Part shown: one piece after another, positions 7,984 through 16,155 of the stretch
Layout: each line of letters begins with the position of its first letter
How positions within the stretch are numbered: position 1 is the first letter of the stretch
NCBI RefSeq assembly: GCF_947487915.1
Contig: NZ_CANKYH010000007.1
Location: forward strand, 62,001-126,000
Reading direction: 5' to 3'
DNA from: an uncultured Serinicoccus sp.
GTDB taxonomy: Bacteria > Actinomycetota > Actinomycetes > Actinomycetales > Dermatophilaceae
Length of the DNA: 64,000 bases
Notes under the pieces: model-generated
Told to the model about the DNA's origin: nothing
The model's input: the letters and a program-made list of their open reading frames with translations, nothing else
The model's database searches: none
Made by a program: the position numbers and the translations under genes

Positions 7984-8763
7984 ATCTTGACAGCTCGAGC
8001 CCCGGAAACCCCGCATCAACGCGGCGACCAGGCAGGCGTGCTGGTCGGAGATCACCAGCTGCACACCGGACAAGCCGCGTTTCTTCAGGCCGGTCAGGAA
8101 CGCCCGCCAGAAGACCTCGTCCGCCCCCGCAAGCGGGAGGTACCCCCAGCTGTCGCCGACGTCCAGGCCCAGGATCTCCCGGCGGCCGAGCTCGGTGACA
8201 CCGGTCGCGATCACCACCGCCTTGGACACCACCATCGCGGCCTCGGTCCGCACATGCAGGTACGTCGCGTCCAGGTACACGTACGGGAAGGCGGCGTGGT
8301 CCAGTCGGCGGGTGCAGAACGCCCCCACGGACTCGTCCAGGCCGGCGCAGATCCGCGACACCTCGGACTTGGAGATCCCCGTCCCGCCGAGGGCGACCAC
8401 GAGGTCGTCGACCGAGCGGGTCGAGACGCCGTGGACGTAGGCCTCCATCACCACCGCGTACAGCGCCTGGTCGATCCGCCGGCGTGGCTCCAGGATGGAC
8501 GGGAAGAAGCTGCCCTGGCGCAGCTTGGGCAGCGCGACGGTGACGTCACCGCCCTTGGTCGTCACCAGCTTCGGGCGGGTCCCGTTGCGCTCGGTAACCC
8601 GCGAGGCAGTGCGTTCGTACCGGGCGGCGCCGATGGCCTCGGTGGCCTCGGCCTCGATCAGCTCCTGCAGGACCATGCGCACGGACTCGCGCACCAGATC
8701 CACGCCCTCACCGGCGCGAAGTGCATCCAGCAGGTCGGACACGGCAGACTGGGGAAGGGTCAT
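7981..8763 (-). pseudogene. IS256-family transposase, 3' truncated
   Basis: About 260 residues of a mutator-type transposase that is usually about 400 long. The N-terminal part includes ELIEAEATEAIGAARYERT. The DDE core begins with YVYLDATYLHVR (first Asp) and reaches LVISDQHACLVAALMRG (second Asp). It then stops abruptly at the palindrome at 7966-7983, so the catalytic Glu and the C-terminus are lost and the protein cannot be active. The start is the ATG ending at 8763, preceded by GAGGAGA. Confidence 0.9.
8122..8149 (-). repeat. 28-nt sequence inside the IS256 remnant with an inverted near-copy
   Basis: CGCCCCCGCAAGCGGGAGGT followed by ACCCCCAG. The reverse complement recurs at 8803-8830 with one mismatch. 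Inside the transposase it encodes part of GYLPLAGA. Confidence 0.7.
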
Positions 8764-9053
8764 CGGTGAGATCTCCTCTGGTGAGTACTTGGCGGTACAC
8801 ACCTGGGGGCACCTCCCGCTTGCGGGGGCGCATCTCGCCGATGACCTCCCCACGTCACAGAGTCACACCCACTCCCCAAACCCACTACTCCGCGGGACTC
8901 TTACCCGTTTCCCCCCTCGCCGCCAGGCCCCGGTAGGCCGTGGCAGCGGCCGGCTCGCGGGCTCCGGCGCGACTGCTGCAACAGCCCGGCCGTCCGCGAC
9001 ATAGTCCAGGTGCACGGGTCGACGTGGCCCGACCCCAGACCGCAGGAGGACCG
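8764..9053. other. Gap between the IS256 remnant and the ECF sigma gene, holding an inverted copy of a transposase segment
   Basis: No gene is evident. At 8803-8830 lies the inverted near-copy of 8122-8149. Read on the plus strand the area encodes TWGHLPLAGA, close to the transposase segment SWGYLPLAGA, so a small piece of IS256 coding DNA may be present in the opposite orientation. No IS terminal repeat could be defined. The ribosome binding site GGAGGA of the sigma gene is at the right edge. Confidence 0.45.
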
Positions 9054-9602
9054 ATGGCCCTACGCCTCGCCGGGACCGGCCCTCACCAGGGCGGGTCCGG
9101 GAGCGCCCGGGACACGGCGTGGTTCGACGGGTTCTTCGCCCAGCACGCGACGCAGATCCACCGGTACTTCGTCCGCAGGGCCACCGGCAACGACGTCGAG
9201 GACCTCACCGCCGAGGTCTTCGCGACCGCGTGGCGGCGCCGCGACCGCATCCCGGCCGAGCACGAGCTGCCCTGGCTGTACCGCACCGCGTCCTACGTGC
9301 TGGCCAACCACCGCCGCAAGCCGACCCTCACGCTGCTGTCCGACTACTCCGGCCAGGACGACGCCCCCGACCAGCACATGCGCAGCGTCGACCCGGCCGA
9401 CCTCGTCATGGCCGACGACGAGGTGCGCCGCGCCCTCGCCGGGCTCAGCGCCCGCGACCGGGGGATCCTCATGCTGCACGCCTGGGAGGGGCTGGACGGC
9501 GAGGGCCTCGCCCAGGCCCTCGGGCTCACCCGGGGCGGGGCGGCCGCCGCCCTCTCCCGCGCCCGGGCCCGGCTGCGCGAGGCCTGGGAGCACGACCACT
9601 GA
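9054..9602 (+). CDS. ECF-type RNA polymerase sigma factor
   Basis: Sigma factor of 182 residues. Region 2 (FFAQHATQIHRYFVRRATGNDVEDLTAEVFATAW, given here only as a location at about residues 28-60) carries the DVEDLTAEVF core, and region 4 (SARDRGILMLHAWEGLDGE onward, about 130-175) carries the helix-turn-helix ALGLTRGGAAAALSRARARL. It directs transcription in response to an unknown signal. AGGAGGA sits 3-4 nt before the ATG. The next gene encodes a single-pass membrane protein that is the likely regulator. Confidence 0.9.
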   Translation: MALRLAGTGPHQGGSGSARDTAWFDGFFAQHATQIHRYFVRRATGNDVEDLTAEVFATAWRRRDRIPAEHELPWLYRTASYVLANHRRKPTLTLLSDYSGQDDAPDQHMRSVDPADLVMADDEVRRALAGLSARDRGILMLHAWEGLDGEGLAQALGLTRGGAAAALSRARARLREAWEHDH

Positions 9603-9618
9603 CCTCCCGGGCCCGCCC

Positions 9619-9665
9619 GGCACCACCGCACCACCCGGCACCACCGCACCACCCGGCACCACCGC
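9619..9665 (+). repeat. 18-bp tandem repeat between sigma factor and membrane partner
   Basis: The unit GGCACCACCGCACCACCC occurs at 9619-9636 and 9637-9654, and its first 11 nt again at 9655-9665. It fills most of the 78-nt intergenic gap and ends just before the ribosome binding site GGAG. Confidence 0.9.
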
Positions 9666-9680
9666 TCGAAGGAGACCCTC

Positions 9681-11075
9681 ATGGTCCAGCACCACGGCGA
9701 CGAGGCCCTGCACCGCCTGCAGGCCAGCGACCCGGCCACCGGGTCCCACCCCGACCTCCACCGGCTGCGCTCCCTCGTGGCGCACAAGGCGCCCGCGAGC
9801 CAGGGTGCCGAGCGGGCCAGCCGGGTCGACGACGACCTGCTCCGGGGGCCGTCGATCCGGGCCCCGTGGGTGGCCGCGGCGTGCATCGCCGCCCTCGCCA
9901 TCGGTGCAGGGGGGTATGCGCTGGGCAGCCAGCGCGCCAGCGGCACCCTGCTCGTGGCCGGGGAGGACTCGCTGCTCTCCCCCGCCGGCGCCGGCATCGA
10001 CGCGGGCCTGGGCGCCGAGCTGGCCGGGCAGTCCTTCTCCACGAGCAGCTCCTCGGCCGAGGGCGCCGCAGAGCCCTACGACCCCGGCCCGGTCCGGCTC
10101 GTGCCGGGCGCCGGCCTCTCCGCCGAGCGGACCACCGCGCCGGTGCGCGTGCTGCGCAGCGAGGAGGACCCGCAGGCGTTCGTCGACGACTGGGCCCGGA
10201 CCCTCGGGCTCCAGGGCGCGCCGATCCCGACCGACGTCGAGTTCCTCCCCGAGGACAACGTCGGCGTGGCCGAGGCGGAGACCGGGCGGATGATCATGGC
10301 CTCGACCGAGGGCGGCGGGCTGCACGTCAGCTACACCGACGTCTTCTCCTCCCCCGAGTGCCGGGAGACCCTCGAGCTGGGCTATGCGCAGGAGCGGGAG
10401 ATGCTGCAGGAGTTCTGGGAGAGCACCTTCGGCCCGGACGCGCCGCTGCCGACGGCGCAGGACTGCCGCGACGTCGGTGACGCACGGCCCAACGACGAGC
10501 AGGCCCTCGCTGCCGCCCGGGACTTCCTCACCCTGGCCGGCATCCCCACCGAGGGGTTCGACGTCCGGGTGCAGGACTACCACGACGAGGGCTCGAGCAC
10601 CGTCTACGTCGAGGCCGCCCCGGAGGGCGGGGCCTACGGGCCGCGCCACATCACCCTGACCGTGGGCCCGGCCGGGGTCGTCGACGCCTACGCGGGGCTG
10701 GGCGAGATGGTCTCGATCGGCGACTACCCCGTCATCTCCCCGGTGGAGGCGGTCCAGCGCTACGGGCTCCGGGAGTTCTCGATGGAGTACGGCGTGCAGC
10801 TGCCCGAGGACCTCGACGAAGCACCCGTCGGGGACGAGGTGCTGACCTTCGTCGAGCCGCAGATCCCGGACAGCCCGGAGGTCACCGACGGGATGGACCT
10901 GCCCCTGCTCCTCAAGGACAAGGAGGTCACCGGGGCCACCCTGGTCCAGGGGACGATCTACACCCAGTCCGGCAGCATGGAGGTGCCGACCTGGGAGCTC
11001 ACCACCGACGACGGCATGAGCTACCCGGTCATGGCGGTGGCCGACGAGGCCATCGACTGGGTCGCCTGGGAGTGA
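9681..11075 (+). CDS. Single-pass membrane protein downstream of ECF sigma, putative anti-sigma or sensor
   Basis: 464 residues. A cytosolic N-terminal part of about 70 residues could hold the sigma partner. One membrane helix (APWVAAACIAALAIGAGGYAL, about residues 71-91) follows, and then about 370 acidic residues outside the cell. No zinc-binding HxxxCxxC anti-sigma motif is present. The outer domain has no family I recognise. Position and topology support a role as regulator or sensor for the sigma factor, which is inference. ATG 9681 follows GAAGGAG. Confidence 0.6.
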   Translation: MVQHHGDEALHRLQASDPATGSHPDLHRLRSLVAHKAPASQGAERASRVDDDLLRGPSIRAPWVAAACIAALAIGAGGYALGSQRASGTLLVAGEDSLLSPAGAGIDAGLGAELAGQSFSTSSSSAEGAAEPYDPGPVRLVPGAGLSAERTTAPVRVLRSEEDPQAFVDDWARTLGLQGAPIPTDVEFLPEDNVGVAEAETGRMIMASTEGGGLHVSYTDVFSSPECRETLELGYAQEREMLQEFWESTFGPDAPLPTAQDCRDVGDARPNDEQALAAARDFLTLAGIPTEGFDVRVQDYHDEGSSTVYVEAAPEGGAYGPRHITLTVGPAGVVDAYAGLGEMVSIGDYPVISPVEAVQRYGLREFSMEYGVQLPEDLDEAPVGDEVLTFVEPQIPDSPEVTDGMDLPLLLKDKEVTGATLVQGTIYTQSGSMEVPTWELTTDDGMSYPVMAVADEAIDWVAWE

Positions 11076-11091
11076 GCCGCCGGGTGGGACG

Positions 11092-12063
11092 ATGCCGGGC
11101 ATGAGCCCGCCCGCCCTCCGTCCGGTCTCCCTCCCCCGCCCACCGGCGCTCGTGCTGCGCGGTCGGACCCTCGACGCCGGCAGCCCCGGCGTCATGGCCA
11201 TCGTCAACCGGACGCGCGACTCGTTCTGGGCGGGCAACCGGCACGCCGCCCTCGAGGACGCGATGGCGGCCGTCCACGAGGCCGTCGCACAGGGCGCCGA
11301 CATCGTCGACGTCGGAGGCGTCCGCGCCGGTCAGGAGGGTGAGCACGTCGGCGCCGCCCAGGAGATCGACCGCGTGGTGCCGGTGCTCGAGGCGGCGCGG
11401 CAGGCCTACCCCGACCTGGTGCTCTCCGTCGACACCTGGCGCAGCGAGGTGGCCCGGGCGTGCGCCGGGGTGGTGGACCTGGTCAACGACACGTGGGCCG
11501 GGCACGACCCGGAGCTCGTGCACGTGGCGGCCGGGCTGGGTGCCGGGGTCGTCGTCTCGCACACCGGCGGGTTGCCGCCGAGGACCGACCCGGTCGACGT
11601 GGTGTATGCCGACGGCCAGGGCGACGACGAGCTCGCCGTGGTCCGTGACGTGCTCGACGTGCTCGCCCGGGGCGCGCGCGTCGCGGTCGGGGCAGGGGTC
11701 CCGCCGGAGCGGGTCCTCGTCGACCCGACGATGGACTTCGGCAAGACCACCCGGCACTCGCTGGTCACGCTGCGGCACACCGCCGACGTCGCGAGCCTGG
11801 GCTACCCGGTGCTGCAGGCGCTCTCCCGCAAGGACGTCGTCGGGGCGACCCTGGACCTGGAACCGCAGGACCGGCTGGAGGGGACCCTGGCGGCGACCGC
11901 CGTGGCGGCCTGGCTCGGGACGAGCGTCTTCCGGGCGCACGACGTCCGGGCCACCCGGCGCGCGGTCGACATGGTCGCCAGCATCCGCGGGGACCGCCCG
12001 CCGGCCCGCGCCGTCAGGGGCGAGCCGGCGGCCGGCACCCCTCACGACGGGCGCGCCGGCTGA
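11092..12063 (+). CDS. Dihydropteroate synthase homologue, FolP2-like
   Basis: TIM-barrel protein of about 323 residues in the pterin-binding family. MAIVNRTRDSFW replaces the usual MGVVNVTPDSFSDGG, and DIVDVGGVRAG lacks the ESTRPG pterin/pABA loop. That is the pattern of mycobacterial FolP2, which is described as not active as a DHPS. Other barrel motifs remain: SVDTWRSEVA, FGKTTRHS, SRKDVVG and the C-terminal FRAHDV. A different substrate is likely. Two ATG starts (11092 and 11101) are possible and neither has a strong ribosome binding site. Confidence 0.8.
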   Translation: MPGMSPPALRPVSLPRPPALVLRGRTLDAGSPGVMAIVNRTRDSFWAGNRHAALEDAMAAVHEAVAQGADIVDVGGVRAGQEGEHVGAAQEIDRVVPVLEAARQAYPDLVLSVDTWRSEVARACAGVVDLVNDTWAGHDPELVHVAAGLGAGVVVSHTGGLPPRTDPVDVVYADGQGDDELAVVRDVLDVLARGARVAVGAGVPPERVLVDPTMDFGKTTRHSLVTLRHTADVASLGYPVLQALSRKDVVGATLDLEPQDRLEGTLAATAVAAWLGTSVFRAHDVRATRRAVDMVASIRGDRPPARAVRGEPAAGTPHDGRAG

Positions 12064-12123
12064 GTCTGTGCACGCCACGCGGGCTGGGACGCCTGCCGCC
12101 ACCTTCCCTACCCGGGCGACACC

Positions 12124-12996
12124 TCAGAGACGCTCGATGCCGGGCTGGTTGCCCTGAGCCATCTGCTCCAGGCGGGCGATGCGCTGGCCCATCGGCGGGT
12201 GGCTGGCGAACATCCGGGTGGCGTCGTTGGCGCGGAACGGGTTGGCGATCATCATGTGGCTGGCGTTGACGAGCTGCCGCTCAGGAGCCAGCGGAGCCCG
12301 GGCCGTGCCGGCCTCCAGCTTGCGCAGGGCGGAGGCGAGGGCGAGCGGGTCACCGGTGAGCTGGGCGCCGTCCTCGTCGGCGTCGTACTCCCGGGTCCGG
12401 CTGATGGCCATCCGCACGACCGAGGCGGCCAGCGGCGCGAGCAGGGCCATGGCGAGCATGGCGATCGGGTTGCCGCCGTTCTCCCGGTTGCCCCCGAAGA
12501 AGAAGGCCATCTGCGCGACCGAGGTGATGACACCCGCGATGCCGGCGGCGACGGAGCTGGTGAGGATGTCGCGGTTGTAGACGTGCATGAGCTCGTGCCC
12601 CAGGACGCCGCGCAGCTCGCGCTCGTCGAGCAGGTGCAGGATGCCCTCGGTGCAGCAGACCGCGGCGTTGTCCGGGTTGCGGCCGGTCGCGAAGGCGTTG
12701 GGCGCCGCGGTCGGGCTGACGTAGAGCCGGGGCATCGGCTTGCGCGCCCGCTCGGACAGCTCCTCGACGATGCGGTACATCTGCGGCTGCTGCTCCCGGG
12801 TCACCGGCTGCGCCCGCATGGCCTTGATCGCCAGCTTGTCGGAGTTCCAGTAGCTGTAGAACGTCGTCCCGACCGCGAGGAGGCCGAACAGCCAGATGAA
12901 CCGGCCGTTCCCGATGATCGCGCCCATGCCGAGGAAGATCGCCCAGATGGCGCCGAAGAGCAGCGTGGTCTTCAGCCCGTTGTAGTGCCGGTTCAT
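12124..12996 (-). CDS. htpX: HtpX membrane zinc metalloprotease
   Basis: M48 protease of 290 residues acting in membrane-protein quality control. Two N-terminal membrane helices come first ([16 protein letters not shown] and [17 protein letters not shown]). The zinc site [11 protein letters not shown] (HExxH) is at about residue 140, and the third ligand lies in [12 protein letters not shown]. Two further hydrophobic segments lie between them. The length matches actinobacterial HtpX. It follows the second nuo cluster on the same strand but is separated from it by a hairpin. Confidence 0.95.
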   Translation of the reverse strand: MNRHYNGLKTTLLFGAIWAIFLGMGAIIGNGRFIWLFGLLAVGTTFYSYWNSDKLAIKAMRAQPVTREQQPQMYRIVEELSERARKPMPRLYVSPTAAPNAFATGRNPDNAAVCCTEGILHLLDERELRGVLGHELMHVYNRDILTSSVAAGIAGVITSVAQMAFFFGGNRENGGNPIAMLAMALLAPLAASVVRMAISRTREYDADEDGAQLTGDPLALASALRKLEAGTARAPLAPERQLVNASHMMIANPFRANDATRMFASHPPMGQRIARLEQMAQGNQPGIERL

Positions 12997-13009
12997 GCCC
13001 GCTCAACGA

Positions 13010-13041
13010 CGAGGCGTCGGGCCGGTGTTCCCGACGCCTCG
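13010..13041 (-). terminator. Hairpin terminator after nuoN of the second cluster
   Basis: CGAGGCGTCGGG (13010-13021) and CCCGACGCCTCG (13030-13041) form a perfect 12-bp stem with an 8-nt loop, 40 nt past the nuoN stop and before the htpX start. There is little T tract, as is common in high-GC actinobacteria. Confidence 0.7.
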
Positions 13042-13081
13042 GACCAGGTTCGGTAGCCCTCGGAGCACCCCGCGCCCGCGG

Positions 13082-14551
13082 TCAGAGGGCACCGACGGGC
13101 AGGACGCTGCCGACCACGAGCAACGCCGTGAGCACCCCGGTCAGCGCCCAGAGACGCGCCGGCACCCGGGACGGAGGAGGGCCGGCCTCGGTGGGGGTCG
13201 GCGCGAGCAGGACGGCGACCCAGCGCAGGTAGACCGCCAGCCCGAGGGCGATGTTGACGGCGGCGACCAGGGCCAGCCACCACGTATCGTCCCCGAGCAC
13301 GGGTCGCAGGGCCACGATCTTGGCCACCACGCCGGCGACGGCGGGGGGCAGCCCGGCGAGGGTGAGCAGCGCCAGCGCCAGCGGCAACGCGAGCAGCGGG
13401 TGGGTGCGCAGGAGGCCGCGCTGGGACTCCAGGGAGGTGGCGCGCGCGGACGGAGACACGGCGACGACGGCGGTGAGGACGACGAAGGCCAGCACCGTGG
13501 CGGTGACGTAGACGACCAGGTAGGACCCCGCCGCGCTGGCCGCCTGCGCGGACAACGAGGCCAGGGGCAGCAGCACCCACCCCGCCTGCGCGATGGTCGA
13601 CCACGCCAGGAGACGGACCGTGTCCTGCTGCACGAGCGCCACGAGGTTGCCCACCGTCATCGAGGCCGCGGCGAGCACCGCCACGGCGACGAGGGTCGCC
13701 CCGTCGACCGGCCCGAGGGCGCGGACGACGACCACGAGCCCGCCGAGCGCCGCCACCTTGGAGACGGTGGCGAGGTAGGCCGTCACCGGCAGCGGCGCGG
13801 CGGCATACGTGATGGGCGTCCAGGCGTGGAAGGGCACCGCGGACACCTTGAAGGCCAGCCCGGCCACCAGCAGCACCGCGGCCAGGACGATGAGCTGCGG
13901 ATGGTCCACCTGCGCGCGACCGTCGAAACGGGTGCTCCCGGTGGCGGCGACCCAGAGCGCCGCCCCCAGCGCCAGCAGGCCGAAGGAGACCAGGGAGGTG
14001 GTGAGCAGGGAGACGGCACCGTCCACCGCCCGGGCGCGGCGGTCCGCGGCCCACGTGGTCCGCACCAGGGCGACCAGCGCGACGGTGGGCAGCGTCGCGA
14101 GCTCGAGGGAGACGAGGAGCGAGCCGAGGTCGCCGGAGGCCGGGACCGCGACGACCCCGGCGGTCGCCGCCAGCAGCAGGGCCGTGACGACCGGCGCCCG
14201 GCCGGTGCCCTCCGGGCCGCCGTCAGGGCCGGGCGCCGCCCAGTCCCGCCAGGTGAGGACGAGCACGACGAGGGCGGCGCCGAGGGCGCACACCTGGAGC
14301 GCGGAGACGAGGTGGTCGGCGCGGTAGGCGCACCAGCCGCCGGGCAGGCAGAGCGCCGAGCGGGCCTCGCCGGCGCCCAGCCCCAGCCCGGGCAGCGCCC
14401 CCAGGAGCCCCGCGACGAGCCCACCGGCCCCGAGCACGAGGTGCGGCTCACGGCGCCCGGGCACGGCGACGTCCAGCAGCAGCACGAGCACCGCCGCGGC
14501 CACGGGGGCCAGGACGGGCAGGACCGACACGAGACCCAGCTCCAGGCTCAT
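13082..14551 (-). CDS. nuoN: NADH-quinone oxidoreductase subunit N (second cluster)
   Basis: Antiporter-like membrane subunit of 489 residues with about 14 helices. The conserved proton-channel helices show AFKVSAVPFHAWTPITY with its lysine and the second lysine in ATVSKVAALGG. The quinone end of a complex I membrane arm would contain it. It is the last gene of a seven-gene run (nuoH-I-J-K-L-M-N), and its ATG overlaps the nuoM stop by ATGA. It differs strongly from the nuoN at 44631. Confidence 0.9.
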   Translation of the reverse strand: MSLELGLVSVLPVLAPVAAAVLVLLLDVAVPGRREPHLVLGAGGLVAGLLGALPGLGLGAGEARSALCLPGGWCAYRADHLVSALQVCALGAALVVLVLTWRDWAAPGPDGGPEGTGRAPVVTALLLAATAGVVAVPASGDLGSLLVSLELATLPTVALVALVRTTWAADRRARAVDGAVSLLTTSLVSFGLLALGAALWVAATGSTRFDGRAQVDHPQLIVLAAVLLVAGLAFKVSAVPFHAWTPITYAAAPLPVTAYLATVSKVAALGGLVVVVRALGPVDGATLVAVAVLAAASMTVGNLVALVQQDTVRLLAWSTIAQAGWVLLPLASLSAQAASAAGSYLVVYVTATVLAFVVLTAVVAVSPSARATSLESQRGLLRTHPLLALPLALALLTLAGLPPAVAGVVAKIVALRPVLGDDTWWLALVAAVNIALGLAVYLRWVAVLLAPTPTEAGPPPSRVPARLWALTGVLTALLVVGSVLPVGAL

Positions 14552-16155
14552 CGGGCCAGCACCCCCTCGACGAACGGGGCAGTCACACCGAGCAGGAGCG
14601 TCGGCGCCAGCCCCAGGACCAGCACGAGGAGACCGAGCAGGCGCAGCGCGGTCCGCTCGGTGAGCTCGGCGTCCGGGACCCGGGGCTCGACCCGGTCCCC
14701 GGCCCAGACCTCGCGGAGCACCCGGACCGTGTAGGCCACCGCCAGCGCCCCGCCCACCGCCGCGAGGACGGCGAAACCGCGGAACCAGCCCTCCGGCCGG
14801 TCCGCAGCGGGCCCCCAGGCGGCCAGGACGGAGCCGATCTCGCCCCAGAAGACGGCGAGCCCGGGCAGTCCGCTGGACGCGGCCATGCCCAGCACCAGCG
14901 CGAGTCCCAGGCGCGGGGCGACCTCGCGGACGGCGGCGCGTCGCCGGCCCAGGTCCGCGCTGCCCCACCGGTGCTTCAGGCCGCCCACCACCACGAAGAG
15001 CAGGGCCGAGACGAGCCCGTGGGCGACGTTGCCGAAGAGCGCCGCCTGCAGCCCGGCCTGCGTGCCGGTGGCGAGACCGAGCACGACGAAGCCGAGGTGG
15101 GCGACCGAGGACCAGGCGATGAGCCGCTTGAGGTCCCGCTCGACGAGACACACCAGCGAGGCCCACACGATGCCGGTGACCCCGAGGCCCGCCAGCAGCG
15201 GCGACCAGGCCGCGAAGCCCTCGGGCACGACGGGCAGGACCAGCCGCACGACGCCGTAGGTGCCGAGCTTGAGCAGGACCGCAGCGAGCAGCACCGACCC
15301 GGCCGTCGGGGCGGTCGCGTGCACCCACGGCAGCCAGGTGTGCAGCGGGAAGACCGGGATCTTGAGCCCGAGACCGACGAGGAGGACCGCCGCGACCGCG
15401 AGCTGGGATCCCCGGCCGAGCGAGGCGCCCCCCTCCGCCGCCCAGAGCGCCAGGTCGGTGGTGCCGGTCGCGGACGCGACGGCCAGGATGCCGAGCAGCA
15501 CGAGCGAGGACCCGACCACGGTGACCAGCAGGAAACGCAGCGCGGCCCCCTCCCGGTCGCTGCCGGGGTCGCCGTAGCGGGCCACCAGCACCCACATGGG
15601 CACCAGCACCAGCTCGAAGCCGATGAAGAAGACGAGCGCGTCGCCGGCCAGGAAGGCGACGAGGGCCCCGAGCAGCACGACCTGCAGGCACGCGTGGTAG
15701 GTCGCCAGGCCGGGGACGTCCTGGCCACGGACCACGGGGATGGGCGAGGTGGGGTCGGTGTCGGCGAGGTCGACGGGCTCGGGTCGGGGCTCCCGCGCCG
15801 GGTGCAGGTGCAGGGCGGTCGCGACCACGCCCACGAGCGCGGTGAGCAGCAGCAGCGGGACCGACAGCCCGTCGGGCCGCAGGCTGAAGGACACGCCGAG
15901 GCTGGGGATCCAGCTCAGCTCGAGGACGGGACGGTCCAGGGCGACCCCGGCCACCCCCACGGCGCTCAGACCGGCGGCGGCCATCGAGCCCCGGTGCACG
16001 ACCCGGCGCCCCGGCGGCACCCGCCGCCGGCCGAGGCCGAGCAGCAGCAGCGCCACGAGGAGCAGCGGGAGGAGGGCGAGGGCATACCACCAGACCCCGA
16101 GGTCGGGCACCAGGGCGAGGAGGTCCTCGCGCATCCGGCCGGCGGCGCCGCTCAC
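14548..16155 (-). CDS. nuoM: NADH-quinone oxidoreductase subunit M (second cluster)
   Basis: Antiporter-like proton-pumping subunit of 535 residues. Hallmarks are GFELVLVPMWVLVARYG (the conserved Glu of helix 5) and GLKIPVFPLHTWLPWVHATA (Lys of helix 7), then LLKLGTYGVVR and ERDLKRLIAWSSVAHLG. GTG start, GTGA overlap with nuoL. All charged residues needed for proton translocation appear to be kept. Confidence 0.92.
   Translation of the reverse strand: MSGAAGRMREDLLALVPDLGVWWYALALLPLLLVALLLLGLGRRRVPPGRRVVHRGSMAAAGLSAVGVAGVALDRPVLELSWIPSLGVSFSLRPDGLSVPLLLLTALVGVVATALHLHPAREPRPEPVDLADTDPTSPIPVVRGQDVPGLATYHACLQVVLLGALVAFLAGDALVFFIGFELVLVPMWVLVARYGDPGSDREGAALRFLLVTVVGSSLVLLGILAVASATGTTDLALWAAEGGASLGRGSQLAVAAVLLVGLGLKIPVFPLHTWLPWVHATAPTAGSVLLAAVLLKLGTYGVVRLVLPVVPEGFAAWSPLLAGLGVTGIVWASLVCLVERDLKRLIAWSSVAHLGFVVLGLATGTQAGLQAALFGNVAHGLVSALLFVVVGGLKHRWGSADLGRRRAAVREVAPRLGLALVLGMAASSGLPGLAVFWGEIGSVLAAWGPAADRPEGWFRGFAVLAAVGGALAVAYTVRVLREVWAGDRVEPRVPDAELTERTALRLLGLLVLVLGLAPTLLLGVTAPFVEGVLAR

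Noticed and set aside
4681..9053. Search for a duplicated tRNA-Tyr 3' end as attachment repeat
   Set aside because: No second copy of the T-arm/acceptor sequence was seen at the right side of the island, so no att site is claimed.
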